33,359 nucleotides of DNA from Butyrivibrio sp. (GCA_017446685.1 JAFSQI010000029.1:1-33359); one strand, 5' to 3'. Positions 6,925 through 14,785 are shown, counted from the stretch's first letter. Translations and numbers: made by a program. The notes: generated from the sequence alone by a model not told the origin.

Positions 6925-8149
6925 GGTAGTTGTAACCGGAATGGGAGTTATTTCTCCCGTTGGAAATGATGTTGAAACATTTTGGGGAAATCTGAAAGAT
7001 GGAGTATGCGGAGTAGATAAAATAAACCGTTTTGATGCATCAAATCTGAAAGTAAGTCTGGATGCTGAAGTCAAAGATTTTGAACCCAAAAAATATTATG
7101 ATACCGTTCAGGAAATCAGAAAATCAGATCTTTATATGCAATACGCAATGGCGGCTTCAAAGCAGGCTGTTGAACAGAGCAAAATTCTTGAATCAGACAT
7201 TGATAAAGAGCGACTTGGAGTTTATATCGGTTCTGGAATAGGCGGAATTAATTCCACAATAAAAGAGACAAAAAAGCTTATTGATAAAGGACCGGAAATG
7301 GTTTCACCTTTTTTTGTTCCAATGATGATAAGTAATATGGCTGCCGGAGCAGTTTCGATAAAGTTCGGAGCCAAAGGGCCAACGCTTCCTGTTGTAACAG
7401 CTTGTGCGACATCAACTCATACTTTGGGAGAAGCGTACAGAGCGATTAAACATGGATATGCAGACGCAATAATAGCCGGTGGAAGCGAGGCATCTATAAA
7501 TGAGCTTGCAATGGCTGGTTTTATCAATTGCCAGGCGCTAAATTTATCAGAAAATCCAGAAGAGGGAAGCCTTCCTTTTGATAAAAGAAGAGGAGGCTTT
7601 GTTATGGGAGAAGGCGCAGGAATACTTATTCTTGAAGAATATGAGCATGCAAAAAAACGTGGCGCAACAATATATGCAGAAGTTGTAGGCTACGGTAATA
7701 CAGCGGATGCGTACCATATTACTGCGCCCGATCCGGAGGGAAGCGGAGCAATAAGAGCAATTAAAGCTGCTGTCAAAGAAGCGGGAATAAATCAGGATGA
7801 TGAGATTTATATTAATGCTCACGGGACAGGCACACATCTCAACGACGCTATGGAGACAAAGGCAATAAAGGCTGTTTTTGGTGAAAAAGCATATGATTTG
7901 CATGTAAGTTCAACAAAGTCGATGACAGGCCATATGATGGGGGCTACAGGAGCAGTTGAAGCTATTGCATCGGTGCTGGCGCTTAAGGATGGAACAATTC
8001 CGCCAACAATCAATTACAAAGTACCTGATGAAGAATGTGATCTTAATTACACAGCAAATAAATCAGTAAAAGCAGATATTAAATATGCGCTTAGTACTTC
8101 ACTTGGATTTGGCGGACACAATGCCTGCATAGCATTTAAGCGTGTTTGA
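6917..8149 (+). CDS. fabF: 3-oxoacyl-ACP synthase II
   Basis: From the ATG at 6917 the product is 410 residues and begins MCRVVVTGMGVISPVGND, the normal FabF N-terminus. GGAGG at 6907-6911 lies 5 nt before this ATG, so an in-frame TTG at 6902 was rejected. The catalytic Cys-His-His triad is present: Cys163 (TACATSTHT), His302 (NAHGTGT) and His339 (TGHMMGATG). It condenses malonyl-ACP with the growing acyl-ACP. As the only ketosynthase in the window it must do the elongation; FabH-type initiation is not encoded here. Confidence 0.96.
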   Translation: MCRVVVTGMGVISPVGNDVETFWGNLKDGVCGVDKINRFDASNLKVSLDAEVKDFEPKKYYDTVQEIRKSDLYMQYAMAASKQAVEQSKILESDIDKERLGVYIGSGIGGINSTIKETKKLIDKGPEMVSPFFVPMMISNMAAGAVSIKFGAKGPTLPVVTACATSTHTLGEAYRAIKHGYADAIIAGGSEASINELAMAGFINCQALNLSENPEEGSLPFDKRRGGFVMGEGAGILILEEYEHAKKRGATIYAEVVGYGNTADAYHITAPDPEGSGAIRAIKAAVKEAGINQDDEIYINAHGTGTHLNDAMETKAIKAVFGEKAYDLHVSSTKSMTGHMMGATGAVEAIASVLALKDGTIPPTINYKVPDEECDLNYTANKSVKADIKYALSTSLGFGGHNACIAFKRV

Positions 8150-8181
8150 GAAGTTGCTAAAGAGTAGCCGAAATTAGTCTT

Positions 8182-8214
8182 TATTATGTCAGGATTTTTA
8201 CGCCTGACATAATA
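8182..8214 (+). other. Perfect 12-bp stem-loop directly upstream of the accB ribosome site
   Basis: Arms TATTATGTCAGG (8182-8193) and CCTGACATAATA (8203-8214) pair perfectly around a 9-nt loop. The accB site AGGAAGGAAG begins at the foot of the stem. There is no T tract after it, so RNA stabilisation, processing or translational gating is more likely than termination. Confidence 0.65.
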
Positions 8215-8226
8215 GGAAGGAAGAAG

Positions 8227-8676
8227 ATGAATTCTTTAGAGGAGTATGGAAATCTTTTTCAGAAGCTTGGTCTTACTGAACTGGTTGTTGAGGAAAATGA
8301 TTTCAAATTAAAGTTAAAAAAAGAAATTCCCGTAACTTACCTTAGTTCTAACACAGTCGCCCCCACAGTAAGTACACAGAATGTGGTGCAGGATAACAAT
8401 ATACAGAGTTCTACTGACTTTCAGAAGCAAGCAGAAGAAAAAACTGAGGGTAAAGAAATCAAAGCACCTCTTCTTGGAATCTTTTATGGAAAAATCGCAG
8501 ACAAGGAGTCTTTGAAAGAAGGAGATGCTGTAAAAGAAGGAGATATTCTTTGCACAATCGAAGCAATGAAGATGATGAATGAAGTAAGATCTCCGATTGA
8601 TGGAATTGTAAAAAAAGTCCTGGCTTCAGAAGGTGATCTTGTGGAATATAATCAGGTTCTTTTTGTAATTGGTTGA
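8227..8676 (+). CDS. accB: Biotin carboxyl carrier protein of acetyl-CoA carboxylase
   Basis: The product is 149 residues. The C-terminal biotinyl domain (~78-149) carries EAMKMMNEV, with Lys115 as the biotin site, and the flanking PLLGIFY and GDILCTIEAMK strands. Residues ~40-75 are a flexible linker rich in T, S, Q and N. The N-terminal segment is short and typical of bacterial AccB. Biotin on this protein is carboxylated by AccC, and the carboxyl is moved to acetyl-CoA by AccAD. The gene follows fabF by 77 bases that hold a hairpin. Its stop codon lies inside the first degenerate unit of the tandem array. Confidence 0.95.
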   Translation: MNSLEEYGNLFQKLGLTELVVEENDFKLKLKKEIPVTYLSSNTVAPTVSTQNVVQDNNIQSSTDFQKQAEEKTEGKEIKAPLLGIFYGKIADKESLKEGDAVKEGDILCTIEAMKMMNEVRSPIDGIVKKVLASEGDLVEYNQVLFVIG

Positions 8677-8994
8677 GATAAAAAAGAAGTTAAAGTGACT
8701 AAAAAGGGAAGACAAAGTAGCTAAAAAGGGAATGGATGGTGTACAAAAAGGGAACCTAAGGTAGTGAAAAAGGGAACAGAAGGTGTACAAAAGGGGAATT
8801 AAGAGAAGATAAATAGGGATCCACCCTAAAATGACTCAAAAGTGTACAAAAAGGGAATAAAAAATAACGAAAAAAGGGTGAAAGGTGCAGTAAAAGGGAA
8901 TTAAGGGTTACTAAAAAGGGAACGTATAGTGCATGAAAAGGGAATGCGAAGTGTACAAAAAGGGAACTTAAGGTGACGAAAAAGGGAATGAAAA
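8673..8994 (+). repeat. Direct tandem array of ~15 degenerate 22-bp units filling the accB-fabZ gap
   Basis: The consensus unit is GTGnnnAAAAAGGGAA plus six variable bases. Clear units start at 8695, 8717, 8739, 8761, 8783, 8842, 8885, 8907, 8929, 8951 and 8973. Degenerate ones start at 8673 (over the accB stop), 8805, 8827 (only 15 bp left) and 8864 (21 bp). The most repeated hexamer is GTGTAC, in four units. All units have one orientation and the 22-bp register is kept nearly throughout. The last unit ends at the base before the fabZ ATG, so that ATG occupies the position of the next unit's GTG. Each unit thus resembles a ribosome site, spacer and start codon. Reading from the GTGs gives very short ORFs beginning Met-(Tyr/Thr)-Lys-Lys-Gly. 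The function is unknown. Confidence 0.9.
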
Positions 8995-9429
8995 ATGAAT
9001 CGTGAAGAGATAAAAAATATACTGCCACACAGAGAGCCAATGCTGCTTGTGGATGAGGTTTATTTAAATGAAGATGGCAGTGCAACAGGATTTTACACTG
9101 TAAGAGGAGATGAATTTTTCTTGCAGGGACATTTTCCGGGAAATCCTATTGTTCCCGGAGTAATTCAGTGCGAAATGATGGCGCAGTCAGCGTGCATAAT
9201 GTTTCAGGATAAAATGAAACAGGAAGGCTGTATTCCGGTATATACGGGGCTGGACAAGGTAAAATTCAGAAATATGGTAAAACCGGGAGACAAAGTTCAA
9301 ATTGATACGAAACTGCAAAGAGCCATGCACCCGATGTACATGCTTCATGGAGAGTTAAGTGTTGACGGAAAGAGGTGTATGAGTGGCGATTTTTCCTTTG
9401 TGATCACATCAGAAAGCGAGAAAAAATAA
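8995..9429 (+). CDS. fabZ: 3-hydroxyacyl-ACP dehydratase
   Basis: The product is 144 residues with the hot-dog fold signature GHFPGNPIVPGVIQCEMMAQ. His46 and Glu60 are the catalytic pair. The start MNREEIKNILPHREPMLLVD matches the family. It removes water from 3-hydroxyacyl-ACP to give the enoyl-ACP used by FabK. Its ribosome site, AAGGGAA, belongs to the last unit of the 22-bp tandem array, so its translation may depend on that array. A mini-ORF starting at GTG 8973 runs 11 bases into the gene before stopping at 9003-9005. fabZ is followed with no gap by accC. Confidence 0.96.
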   Translation: MNREEIKNILPHREPMLLVDEVYLNEDGSATGFYTVRGDEFFLQGHFPGNPIVPGVIQCEMMAQSACIMFQDKMKQEGCIPVYTGLDKVKFRNMVKPGDKVQIDTKLQRAMHPMYMLHGELSVDGKRCMSGDFSFVITSESEKK

Positions 9430-10758
9430 ATGTTTTCAAAGATACTTATTGCAAACAGAGGTGAAGTTGCAGTCCGTGTAATCAGGGCGTGCAAGGAGAT
9501 GGGAATAAAAACAGTTGCTATTTATTCAGAGGCGGACAGGGCAGCTCTTCATGTGGAAATGGCAGATGAGAGTTATTGCATAGGAGGCCCTCTTGTCAAG
9601 GACAGCTATCTTAATATGGATGTGATAGTGACACTTGCCAAACGAGTAGGAGCAGAGGCTATCCATCCGGGATACGGGATGCTTTCTGAAAACTGTGAAT
9701 TTGCAAAACTATGTGAGGAAAATGAAATAGTTCTCATTAGTCCCGGGGCTGAAGTAATGAGTAAAATGGGGCAAAAGGAAGTTGCAAGAAAAATAGCTGT
9801 TTCTGCCGGTGTTCCAGTTACTCCGGGAAGCCCTATCCTTGAAAGCGTAGAAGATGTAAAAAGATGGGCTGAAAAAATAGGATATCCGGTGATACTGAAA
9901 GCGAGAGCCGGAGGCGGAGGAAAGGGAATTCGAATTGTCAGAGAAGAAAAGCAACTTTTAAGCTCTTTTGATCAGGTAAAAAAAGAAGCTGCGAGCTCTT
10001 TTGCTGATGATGGGATATTTATGGAAAAATATCTTGAAAACGTAAAACACGTTGAAGTGCAGATAATTGCAGATTCATTTGGAAAAGTGCTGGTTCTTGG
10101 TGATAGAGACTGTTCAGTTCAGCGAAAGAATCAGAAGCTTATTGAAGAATGTCCCGCTCCGGTATTACCGGACGAAATGCGCAAAAAAATGCATCTGGCA
10201 GCAACTGAACTTGCAAAAGCAGTGGGATACGTAACTGTTGGAACAGTAGAATTTCTGGCACATAAGGACGAATTTTTTTTCATGGAAATGAATACAAGAC
10301 TGCAGGTTGAACATTCCGTTACGGAGATGGTATGCGGAATAGATATTGTCGAGTGGCAGATAAGAACAGCGGCAGGAGTTGCACTTCCTTTTAAGCAGGA
10401 AGAAATTGCACATTCAAGGCATGCCATTGAATGCAGGATATGTGCAGAAAATGCAAGGAATTTTGCGCCTTCTACAGGGAAAGTTGAGCTATTACACATT
10501 CCAGGAGGCGTTGACGTAAGATTTGACTCAGCACTTTACCAGAGCTATGAAGTAACTCCGTTCTATGATTCGATGCTTGGGAAACTCATTGTTTGTTCTG
10601 ATACAAGAGATGGGGCAATCAGAAAAATGAAAAGTGCATTGTCGGAGTTTGTGCTTGTCGGAGTTGATAACAACAGAGATATGCATATGAAGTTTATGGA
10701 TAATATGAAGTTTGTGCTTGGAAATTATGATACAGGCATTTGTCGGAAGGTTTTGTAA
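9430..10758 (+). CDS. accC: Biotin carboxylase subunit of acetyl-CoA carboxylase
   Basis: The product is 442 residues, typical for AccC. In order it has the N-terminal biotin-carboxylase domain (FSKILIANRGEVAVRVIRAC), the ATP-grasp domain with the glycine loop GGGGKG at 161-166, RDCSVQRKNQK near 230, and EMNTRLQVEHSVTE near 285. The C-terminal domain ends in GVDNNRDMHMKFM. It carboxylates the biotin on AccB using ATP and bicarbonate. The ATG touches the fabZ stop codon, so translation is likely coupled. It is short for pyruvate or propionyl carboxylases, which supports the AccC call. Confidence 0.96.
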   Translation: MFSKILIANRGEVAVRVIRACKEMGIKTVAIYSEADRAALHVEMADESYCIGGPLVKDSYLNMDVIVTLAKRVGAEAIHPGYGMLSENCEFAKLCEENEIVLISPGAEVMSKMGQKEVARKIAVSAGVPVTPGSPILESVEDVKRWAEKIGYPVILKARAGGGGKGIRIVREEKQLLSSFDQVKKEAASSFADDGIFMEKYLENVKHVEVQIIADSFGKVLVLGDRDCSVQRKNQKLIEECPAPVLPDEMRKKMHLAATELAKAVGYVTVGTVEFLAHKDEFFFMEMNTRLQVEHSVTEMVCGIDIVEWQIRTAAGVALPFKQEEIAHSRHAIECRICAENARNFAPSTGKVELLHIPGGVDVRFDSALYQSYEVTPFYDSMLGKLIVCSDTRDGAIRKMKSALSEFVLVGVDNNRDMHMKFMDNMKFVLGNYDTGICRKVL

Positions 10759-10761
10759 ATT

Positions 10762-11625
10762 ATGAAATTAAGCGATTTATTTATAAAAGCGAATAATGAG
10801 CTTGAAAAAGACGGATTGAGACCACGAAGCAGAAAGATAACCTGTAAAAAATGTCAAAATCTGGTATCGGTGTCAAAAATCAGGAAAAATAACTTTATTT
10901 GTCCGGAGTGCGGATATTATTTTTCGGTCAGGGCAAGAAGAAGAATCTTGATGCTCACTGATAAAAGGAGCTTTGTCGAAATTGATGCCGAAATGGAGTC
11001 CAGAAATATTCTTGATTTTCCGGGATATGAAGAAAAAATATCTGCCGCTATTGAAAAAAGCAGGGAAAAAGAGGGAGTTATCTGCGGGACAGCAACCATT
11101 GATGGGAGAAAAATTTGTATTTTTTCGATGGACTCTAATTTTATGATGGGGTCAATGGGTGCAGTTGTAGGGGAGAAAATAACCAGACTTTTTGAGTATG
11201 CGACACACAACAGTCTTCCTGTACTTGGAGTAACTGTTTCGGGCGGAGCAAGGATGCAGGAGGGCATGATATCGCTTATGCAGATGTCCAAAGTATCTGC
11301 AGCGGTAAAAAGACATAGTAACAAAGGAAACCTGTATATAGTTCTTTTGACAAATCCCACTACAGGAGGCGTGGACGCAAGTTTTGCCATGCTTGGGGAT
11401 ATTACGCTGGCAGAGCCTGGGGCAAGAGTTGGTTTTGCAGGACCCAGAGTAATAGAAAAAACTCTTAATCAGAAATTGCCTGAAGACTTTCAGAGAGCAG
11501 AAAAAGTCCTCGAATGTGGATTTATTGACTCAATTGTACCAAGAGACGAGCAAAAAGATTTTATTAGCAAAATTCTGGAGCTTCATACTTTTGGAAATGC
11601 AGGAAGAGAGGTTTTCAATGGATGA
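10762..11625 (+). CDS. accD: Acetyl-CoA carboxylase carboxyltransferase subunit beta
   Basis: The product is 287 residues. It opens with a four-cysteine zinc ribbon (Cys28, Cys31, Cys47, Cys50), as in bacterial AccD. The carboxyltransferase core includes VSGGARMQEGMISLMQM and TNPTTGGVDASFAMLGD, which build the oxyanion and CoA sites. With AccA it moves the carboxyl from biotin to acetyl-CoA. It starts 3 bases after accC and overlaps accA by 8 bases, ensuring near-equal subunit synthesis. Confidence 0.96.
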   Translation: MKLSDLFIKANNELEKDGLRPRSRKITCKKCQNLVSVSKIRKNNFICPECGYYFSVRARRRILMLTDKRSFVEIDAEMESRNILDFPGYEEKISAAIEKSREKEGVICGTATIDGRKICIFSMDSNFMMGSMGAVVGEKITRLFEYATHNSLPVLGVTVSGGARMQEGMISLMQMSKVSAAVKRHSNKGNLYIVLLTNPTTGGVDASFAMLGDITLAEPGARVGFAGPRVIEKTLNQKLPEDFQRAEKVLECGFIDSIVPRDEQKDFISKILELHTFGNAGREVFNG

Positions 11626-12373
11626 TTATGAGATAGTTCTTGGTGCCAGAGGTGAAAACAGGCTCACAGCTTTAAATTTTATAGATCTTGTTGTTACCGA
11701 TTTCATTGAGCTTCACGGAGACAGACTTTACGGCGATGACAAGGCTATAGTTGGCGGTATCGGAAAGGTTGGAAATATGCCTGTTACCGTCATAGGTGTA
11801 GAAAAAGGGAAGAGTCTGGAGCAGAGAATAGAGCACAATTTTGGAAGCGCGCAACCGGAAGGCTACAGAAAGGCGCTGCGACTTATGAAGCAGGCTGAAA
11901 AGTTTCACAGACCGATTTTGATCTTTGTCGATACTGCCGGAGCTTTTTGCGGAATTGATGCTGAAGAGCACGGGCAGGGCAGAGCAATTGCGGATAATCT
12001 TTTTGAAATGTCAGATCTTAAAACACCAATTTTATCCATTGTAATTGGAGAAGGCGGAAGTGGTGGAGCACTTGCTCTTAGTCACAGCGACAGGATTTGG
12101 ATGATGGAAGATGCGTATTTTAGCGTGGTTTCTCCGGAAAGTTGTGCCAATATTTTATGGAAGACAACAGACAGAGCTTATGAAGCTGCAAATGCACTCT
12201 CGCTTACTGCGCCCAAATTGTATCAGCTTGGGATAATAGACAGAATCTGCAGGCAGGATAGTGTGGTAAATCTTCCCGAAGAGATTTTTGCAGAACTTGA
12301 AGAACTAAGAAAAAAGCCAGTGTCAATGCTTGTGGAAGAAAGATATATGAAATTCAGGAAAATAGGGTATTGA
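11618..12373 (+). CDS. accA: Acetyl-CoA carboxylase carboxyltransferase subunit alpha
   Basis: From the ATG at 11618 the product is 251 residues, starting MDDYEIVLGARGENRLTALN. An AGGAAGAGAGG ribosome site inside the end of accD sits just before it; longer in-frame extensions upstream lie within accD and are not supported. The carboxyltransferase signature appears as FVDTAGAFCGIDAEEHGQG and IGEGGSGGALAL. It is shorter at the N-terminus than Proteobacterial AccA (over 300 residues) but normal for the compact Firmicute form. It pairs with AccD in the carboxyltransferase complex. Confidence 0.95.
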   Translation: MDDYEIVLGARGENRLTALNFIDLVVTDFIELHGDRLYGDDKAIVGGIGKVGNMPVTVIGVEKGKSLEQRIEHNFGSAQPEGYRKALRLMKQAEKFHRPILIFVDTAGAFCGIDAEEHGQGRAIADNLFEMSDLKTPILSIVIGEGGSGGALALSHSDRIWMMEDAYFSVVSPESCANILWKTTDRAYEAANALSLTAPKLYQLGIIDRICRQDSVVNLPEEIFAELEELRKKPVSMLVEERYMKFRKIGY

Positions 12374-12380
12374 GTGGAAA

Positions 12381-14042
12381 ATGTCAAATATATATGAAGA
12401 TTTTTATCATGAAATAAAAGATGAGAGTGGCAAAATTACAGAAATAAAATTCGAGTATGAAGATAATTTTAATTTTGCTTATGATGTAATGGATAGATAT
12501 GCCAGAGAGTGTCCGGGTGCTGTTGCACTTGTTCATAAGAGCGCTGAAGGAGAAAAAAATGTCTACACATTCTCGGATATTAAGCGCCTTTCGGACAAAA
12601 CAGCTGTTATGTTAATGAATCTCGGCATCAAGAAAAGTGATTCTGTTATGCTCATTTTAAAGCGCCGCTTTGAATTTTGGATAAGTATTCTGGCGCTTCA
12701 TAAGATCGGAGCAGTTGCTATTCCCACCTCGCACATGGTTTCAGCAGAAGATATAAGGGAAAGGGCTGAGCTTGCCGGGGCTAAAGCTGTAATCTGCGTA
12801 AACAATGACGGAATATGCGAAAAAGTTGAGAATGCGATTAAAGGACTCAAAATGCTTCAGATTGTAGTCGGAAGGGAATATAAAGCTTTTCCTTCTTTTG
12901 ACAGGCTTATGGAGGCTTCTGAGAGTTTTTTTGACAGGGTTCAGACCAAAGTAAGTGACGATATGTTATATTATTTCACTTCCGGCACCAATGGAGCACC
13001 TAAAGCTGTGATCCATGATTATTCCTATCCGCTTGCTCATATATTTACAGCCAAAAACTGGCATGGAGCAAGAAAAGGCGGACTTCATCTTACCGTTGCA
13101 GATTCAGGATGGGCCAAGTCAGCCTGGGGAAAGTTATATGGGCAGTGGTTTGTAGGTTCAGCAATCATGGTATATGACTACGAACAATTTTATGCAGGAG
13201 ATATGCTAAAGCTTGTCGAGGACGAGAAAATCACCTCATTCTGTGCCCCGCCAACTATCTATAAATATTTTATTCTTGAAGATTTTTCCAAATATGATCT
13301 AAGTTCACTTGAAAATGTAACAACAGCCGGTGAGCCGATGCCTGCAAAAGTGTCAGAGAAGTTCCAAGAGATGACAGGCCTATCCATTCGTGAAGGCTTT
13401 GGACAGACAGAAACTGCACTTCAGATCTGTACAAGCATAGGAAAAGAGCAGATTATGGGTTCAATTGGGTACAGCTCACCTCTTTATAATATGAAGATTG
13501 TTGATGATAACTTAGATGAAGTAGCTGACGGTGAGATTGGAGAGCTTGTGATTGTTCCAAAAGATGGAAAAAAACCAATTGGCATATTCAAAGGATATCT
13601 TGGGGATGAGGAGCAGTACAGGGAAGTATGGAGTGGTGGAATTTATCACACAAAGGACCGTGCGTGGAAAGATAAAAACGGCGCCTTCTTTTTTGTAGGA
13701 AGAAATGATGATGTCATAAAATCGAGCGGATACCGTATCGGACCTTCTGAGGTTGAGGATATACTGATGAGACACCCTGCGGTTTTTGAGTGTGCAGTGA
13801 CCGGATACCCAAGCAAAAACCGCGGTGCTATTGTAAAGGCAAGCATAATTTTGAAGGAAAATTATAAACCTGACAATAAGCTTGTCACAGAGCTTCAGGA
13901 GTTTGTAAAAAAGAGAGCTGCGATATATAAATATCCTAGAAAGATAGTTTTTGTGGATAGTCTTCCAAGGACAGCCACCGGAAAAATAAGCAGAGCAGTC
14001 ATCAGAAATAATGATTATAAAGAATTTGGTATTACAAAATAA
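12381..14042 (+). CDS. AMP-forming acyl-CoA synthetase, medium-chain/acetyl type
   Basis: The product is 553 residues of the ANL superfamily. The phosphate loop is at ~200-208 (FTSGTNGAPK), the adenine/substrate motif reads GFGQTET, and the C-terminal domain carries PRTATGKISR with catalytic Lys535. These make an acid, ATP and CoA into an acyl-CoA. The overall shape (YARECPGAVALVH, DSGWAKSAWGKLYGQW) resembles medium-chain and acetyl-CoA synthetases more than long-chain FadD. It starts 7 bases after accA, so it is very likely cotranscribed with lipid synthesis. Possible roles are salvage of exogenous acids or supply of primer CoA; the substrate cannot be read with confidence. The ribosome site is weak. 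Confidence 0.88.
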   Translation: MSNIYEDFYHEIKDESGKITEIKFEYEDNFNFAYDVMDRYARECPGAVALVHKSAEGEKNVYTFSDIKRLSDKTAVMLMNLGIKKSDSVMLILKRRFEFWISILALHKIGAVAIPTSHMVSAEDIRERAELAGAKAVICVNNDGICEKVENAIKGLKMLQIVVGREYKAFPSFDRLMEASESFFDRVQTKVSDDMLYYFTSGTNGAPKAVIHDYSYPLAHIFTAKNWHGARKGGLHLTVADSGWAKSAWGKLYGQWFVGSAIMVYDYEQFYAGDMLKLVEDEKITSFCAPPTIYKYFILEDFSKYDLSSLENVTTAGEPMPAKVSEKFQEMTGLSIREGFGQTETALQICTSIGKEQIMGSIGYSSPLYNMKIVDDNLDEVADGEIGELVIVPKDGKKPIGIFKGYLGDEEQYREVWSGGIYHTKDRAWKDKNGAFFFVGRNDDVIKSSGYRIGPSEVEDILMRHPAVFECAVTGYPSKNRGAIVKASIILKENYKPDNKLVTELQEFVKKRAAIYKYPRKIVFVDSLPRTATGKISRAVIRNNDYKEFGITK

Positions 14043-14142
14043 ATTTATTGATATTTTATATTGTTTTTATTTGTATTTCGATGATGATTGTAGTCATAAT
14101 ATAAGTGATAGGCATGTATTTTTTAAATGAGGGAGAACTAAC

Positions 14143-14514
14143 ATGAAAAAAAAGATACTTTTAGCCGATGACACTGCATTTATGAGAGAGATGCTTAAGT
14201 CTGCCCTTGATCCTGAGAAATATCAGATTATTGGTGAAGCAACTGACGGAGCCCAGGCTGTTGAGTATTATAAAGAGAAAAAGCCTGATCTTTTGATTTT
14301 GGATATAAATATGCCCAAAATGAACGGAATCGATGCTCTTACAGAAGTAATAGCTTACGATCCGGAGGCGAAAGTTATTATGTGCTCTGATCAGAAATAT
14401 GAGAATATGATAGTAATGGCAATAAAACGAGGAGCGAAGGACTTTGTAATCAAGCCTTTTTCTGCTTCAGATGTAATACTTGCCGTAAAAAAAGTATTTA
14501 ATGAAGAAGATTAA
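14143..14514 (+). CDS. Stand-alone CheY-like response regulator receiver
   Basis: The product is 123 residues, a single receiver domain without an output domain. Asp9-Asp10, phospho-acceptor Asp54 (LILDINMPKMNG), Ser82 and Lys104 (VIKPF) are all present. The sequence MKKKILLADDTAFMREMLK is close to CheY. GAGGGAGAA lies before the ATG. No intrinsic terminator was seen in the 100 bases after the synthetase gene, whereas a strong one follows this gene, so read-through from the fatty-acid operon is possible. No kinase lies nearby. Confidence 0.92.
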   Translation: MKKKILLADDTAFMREMLKSALDPEKYQIIGEATDGAQAVEYYKEKKPDLLILDINMPKMNGIDALTEVIAYDPEAKVIMCSDQKYENMIVMAIKRGAKDFVIKPFSASDVILAVKKVFNEED

Positions 14515-14546
14515 GTGCTAATAATATTTTTACAAAAAATGATTAT

Positions 14547-14588
14547 AACCGGAAAGCTTGTGCGCAGGCTTTCCGGTTGTTTGTTTCT
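14547..14588 (+). terminator. Intrinsic terminator after the receiver gene
   Basis: Perfect 11-bp arms AACCGGAAAGC (14547-14557) and GCTTTCCGGTT (14568-14578) enclose a 10-nt loop and are followed by the T-rich tail GTTTGTTTCTT. It likely ends the fatty-acid/receiver transcript. Confidence 0.85.
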
Positions 14589-14616
14589 TGACGCTTTTGG
14601 AGAAAAGGGGCATACT
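14588..14616 (+). promoter_or_regulatory. Candidate promoter for the GH3 gene
   Basis: TTGACG (14588-14593), a 17-nt spacer and CATACT (14611-14616) lie just after the terminator. The -35 and spacing are good and the -10 is imperfect. The leader to the GH3 start would be about 160 bases. Confidence 0.4.
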
Positions 14617-14650
14617 CATTAGGCAATCCGAAAGGAAATTTTTTAGAAGA

Positions 14651-14691
14651 TGTCTTTTGTAAAAGACATAAAAAGCAAATGATGATACAAT
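14651..14691 (+). promoter_or_regulatory. Operator-like palindrome over a second GH3 promoter candidate
   Basis: TGTCTTTTGTAAAAGACA (14651-14668) is an 18-bp palindrome, 8-bp arms with GT at the centre. It overlaps an AAGACA that could serve as -35 with a 17-nt spacer to TACAAT (14686-14691). Such placement suggests a repressor site for sugar-dependent control of the beta-glucosidase. The binding protein is unknown; it does not match a standard CcpA cre box. Confidence 0.35.
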
Positions 14692-14785
14692 ACCTAAATG
14701 GAAACTTCATAAGGAAAAGATGAGGTGACCTGTATATATGTTAGAGGATGTCAGAGTGTATCTGACAAGCATTAAGGAGATAATT

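Noticed and set aside
8673-8994. CRISPR array
   Set aside because: Conserved part is 16 bp with 6-bp spacers, the units are degenerate, and no cas gene is nearby.
8756-9085. 109-residue minus-strand protein across the tandem array
   Set aside because: Its hydrophobic repeats come from reading TTCCCTTTTT in three frames; it has no ribosome site and overlaps fabZ.
14738-14785. Longer N-terminus for the GH3 enzyme
   Set aside because: GAGGTG is 10 nt from the upstream ATG, whereas AAGGAG is well spaced before 14786; GH3 similarity begins after the second Met. It is not excluded completely.
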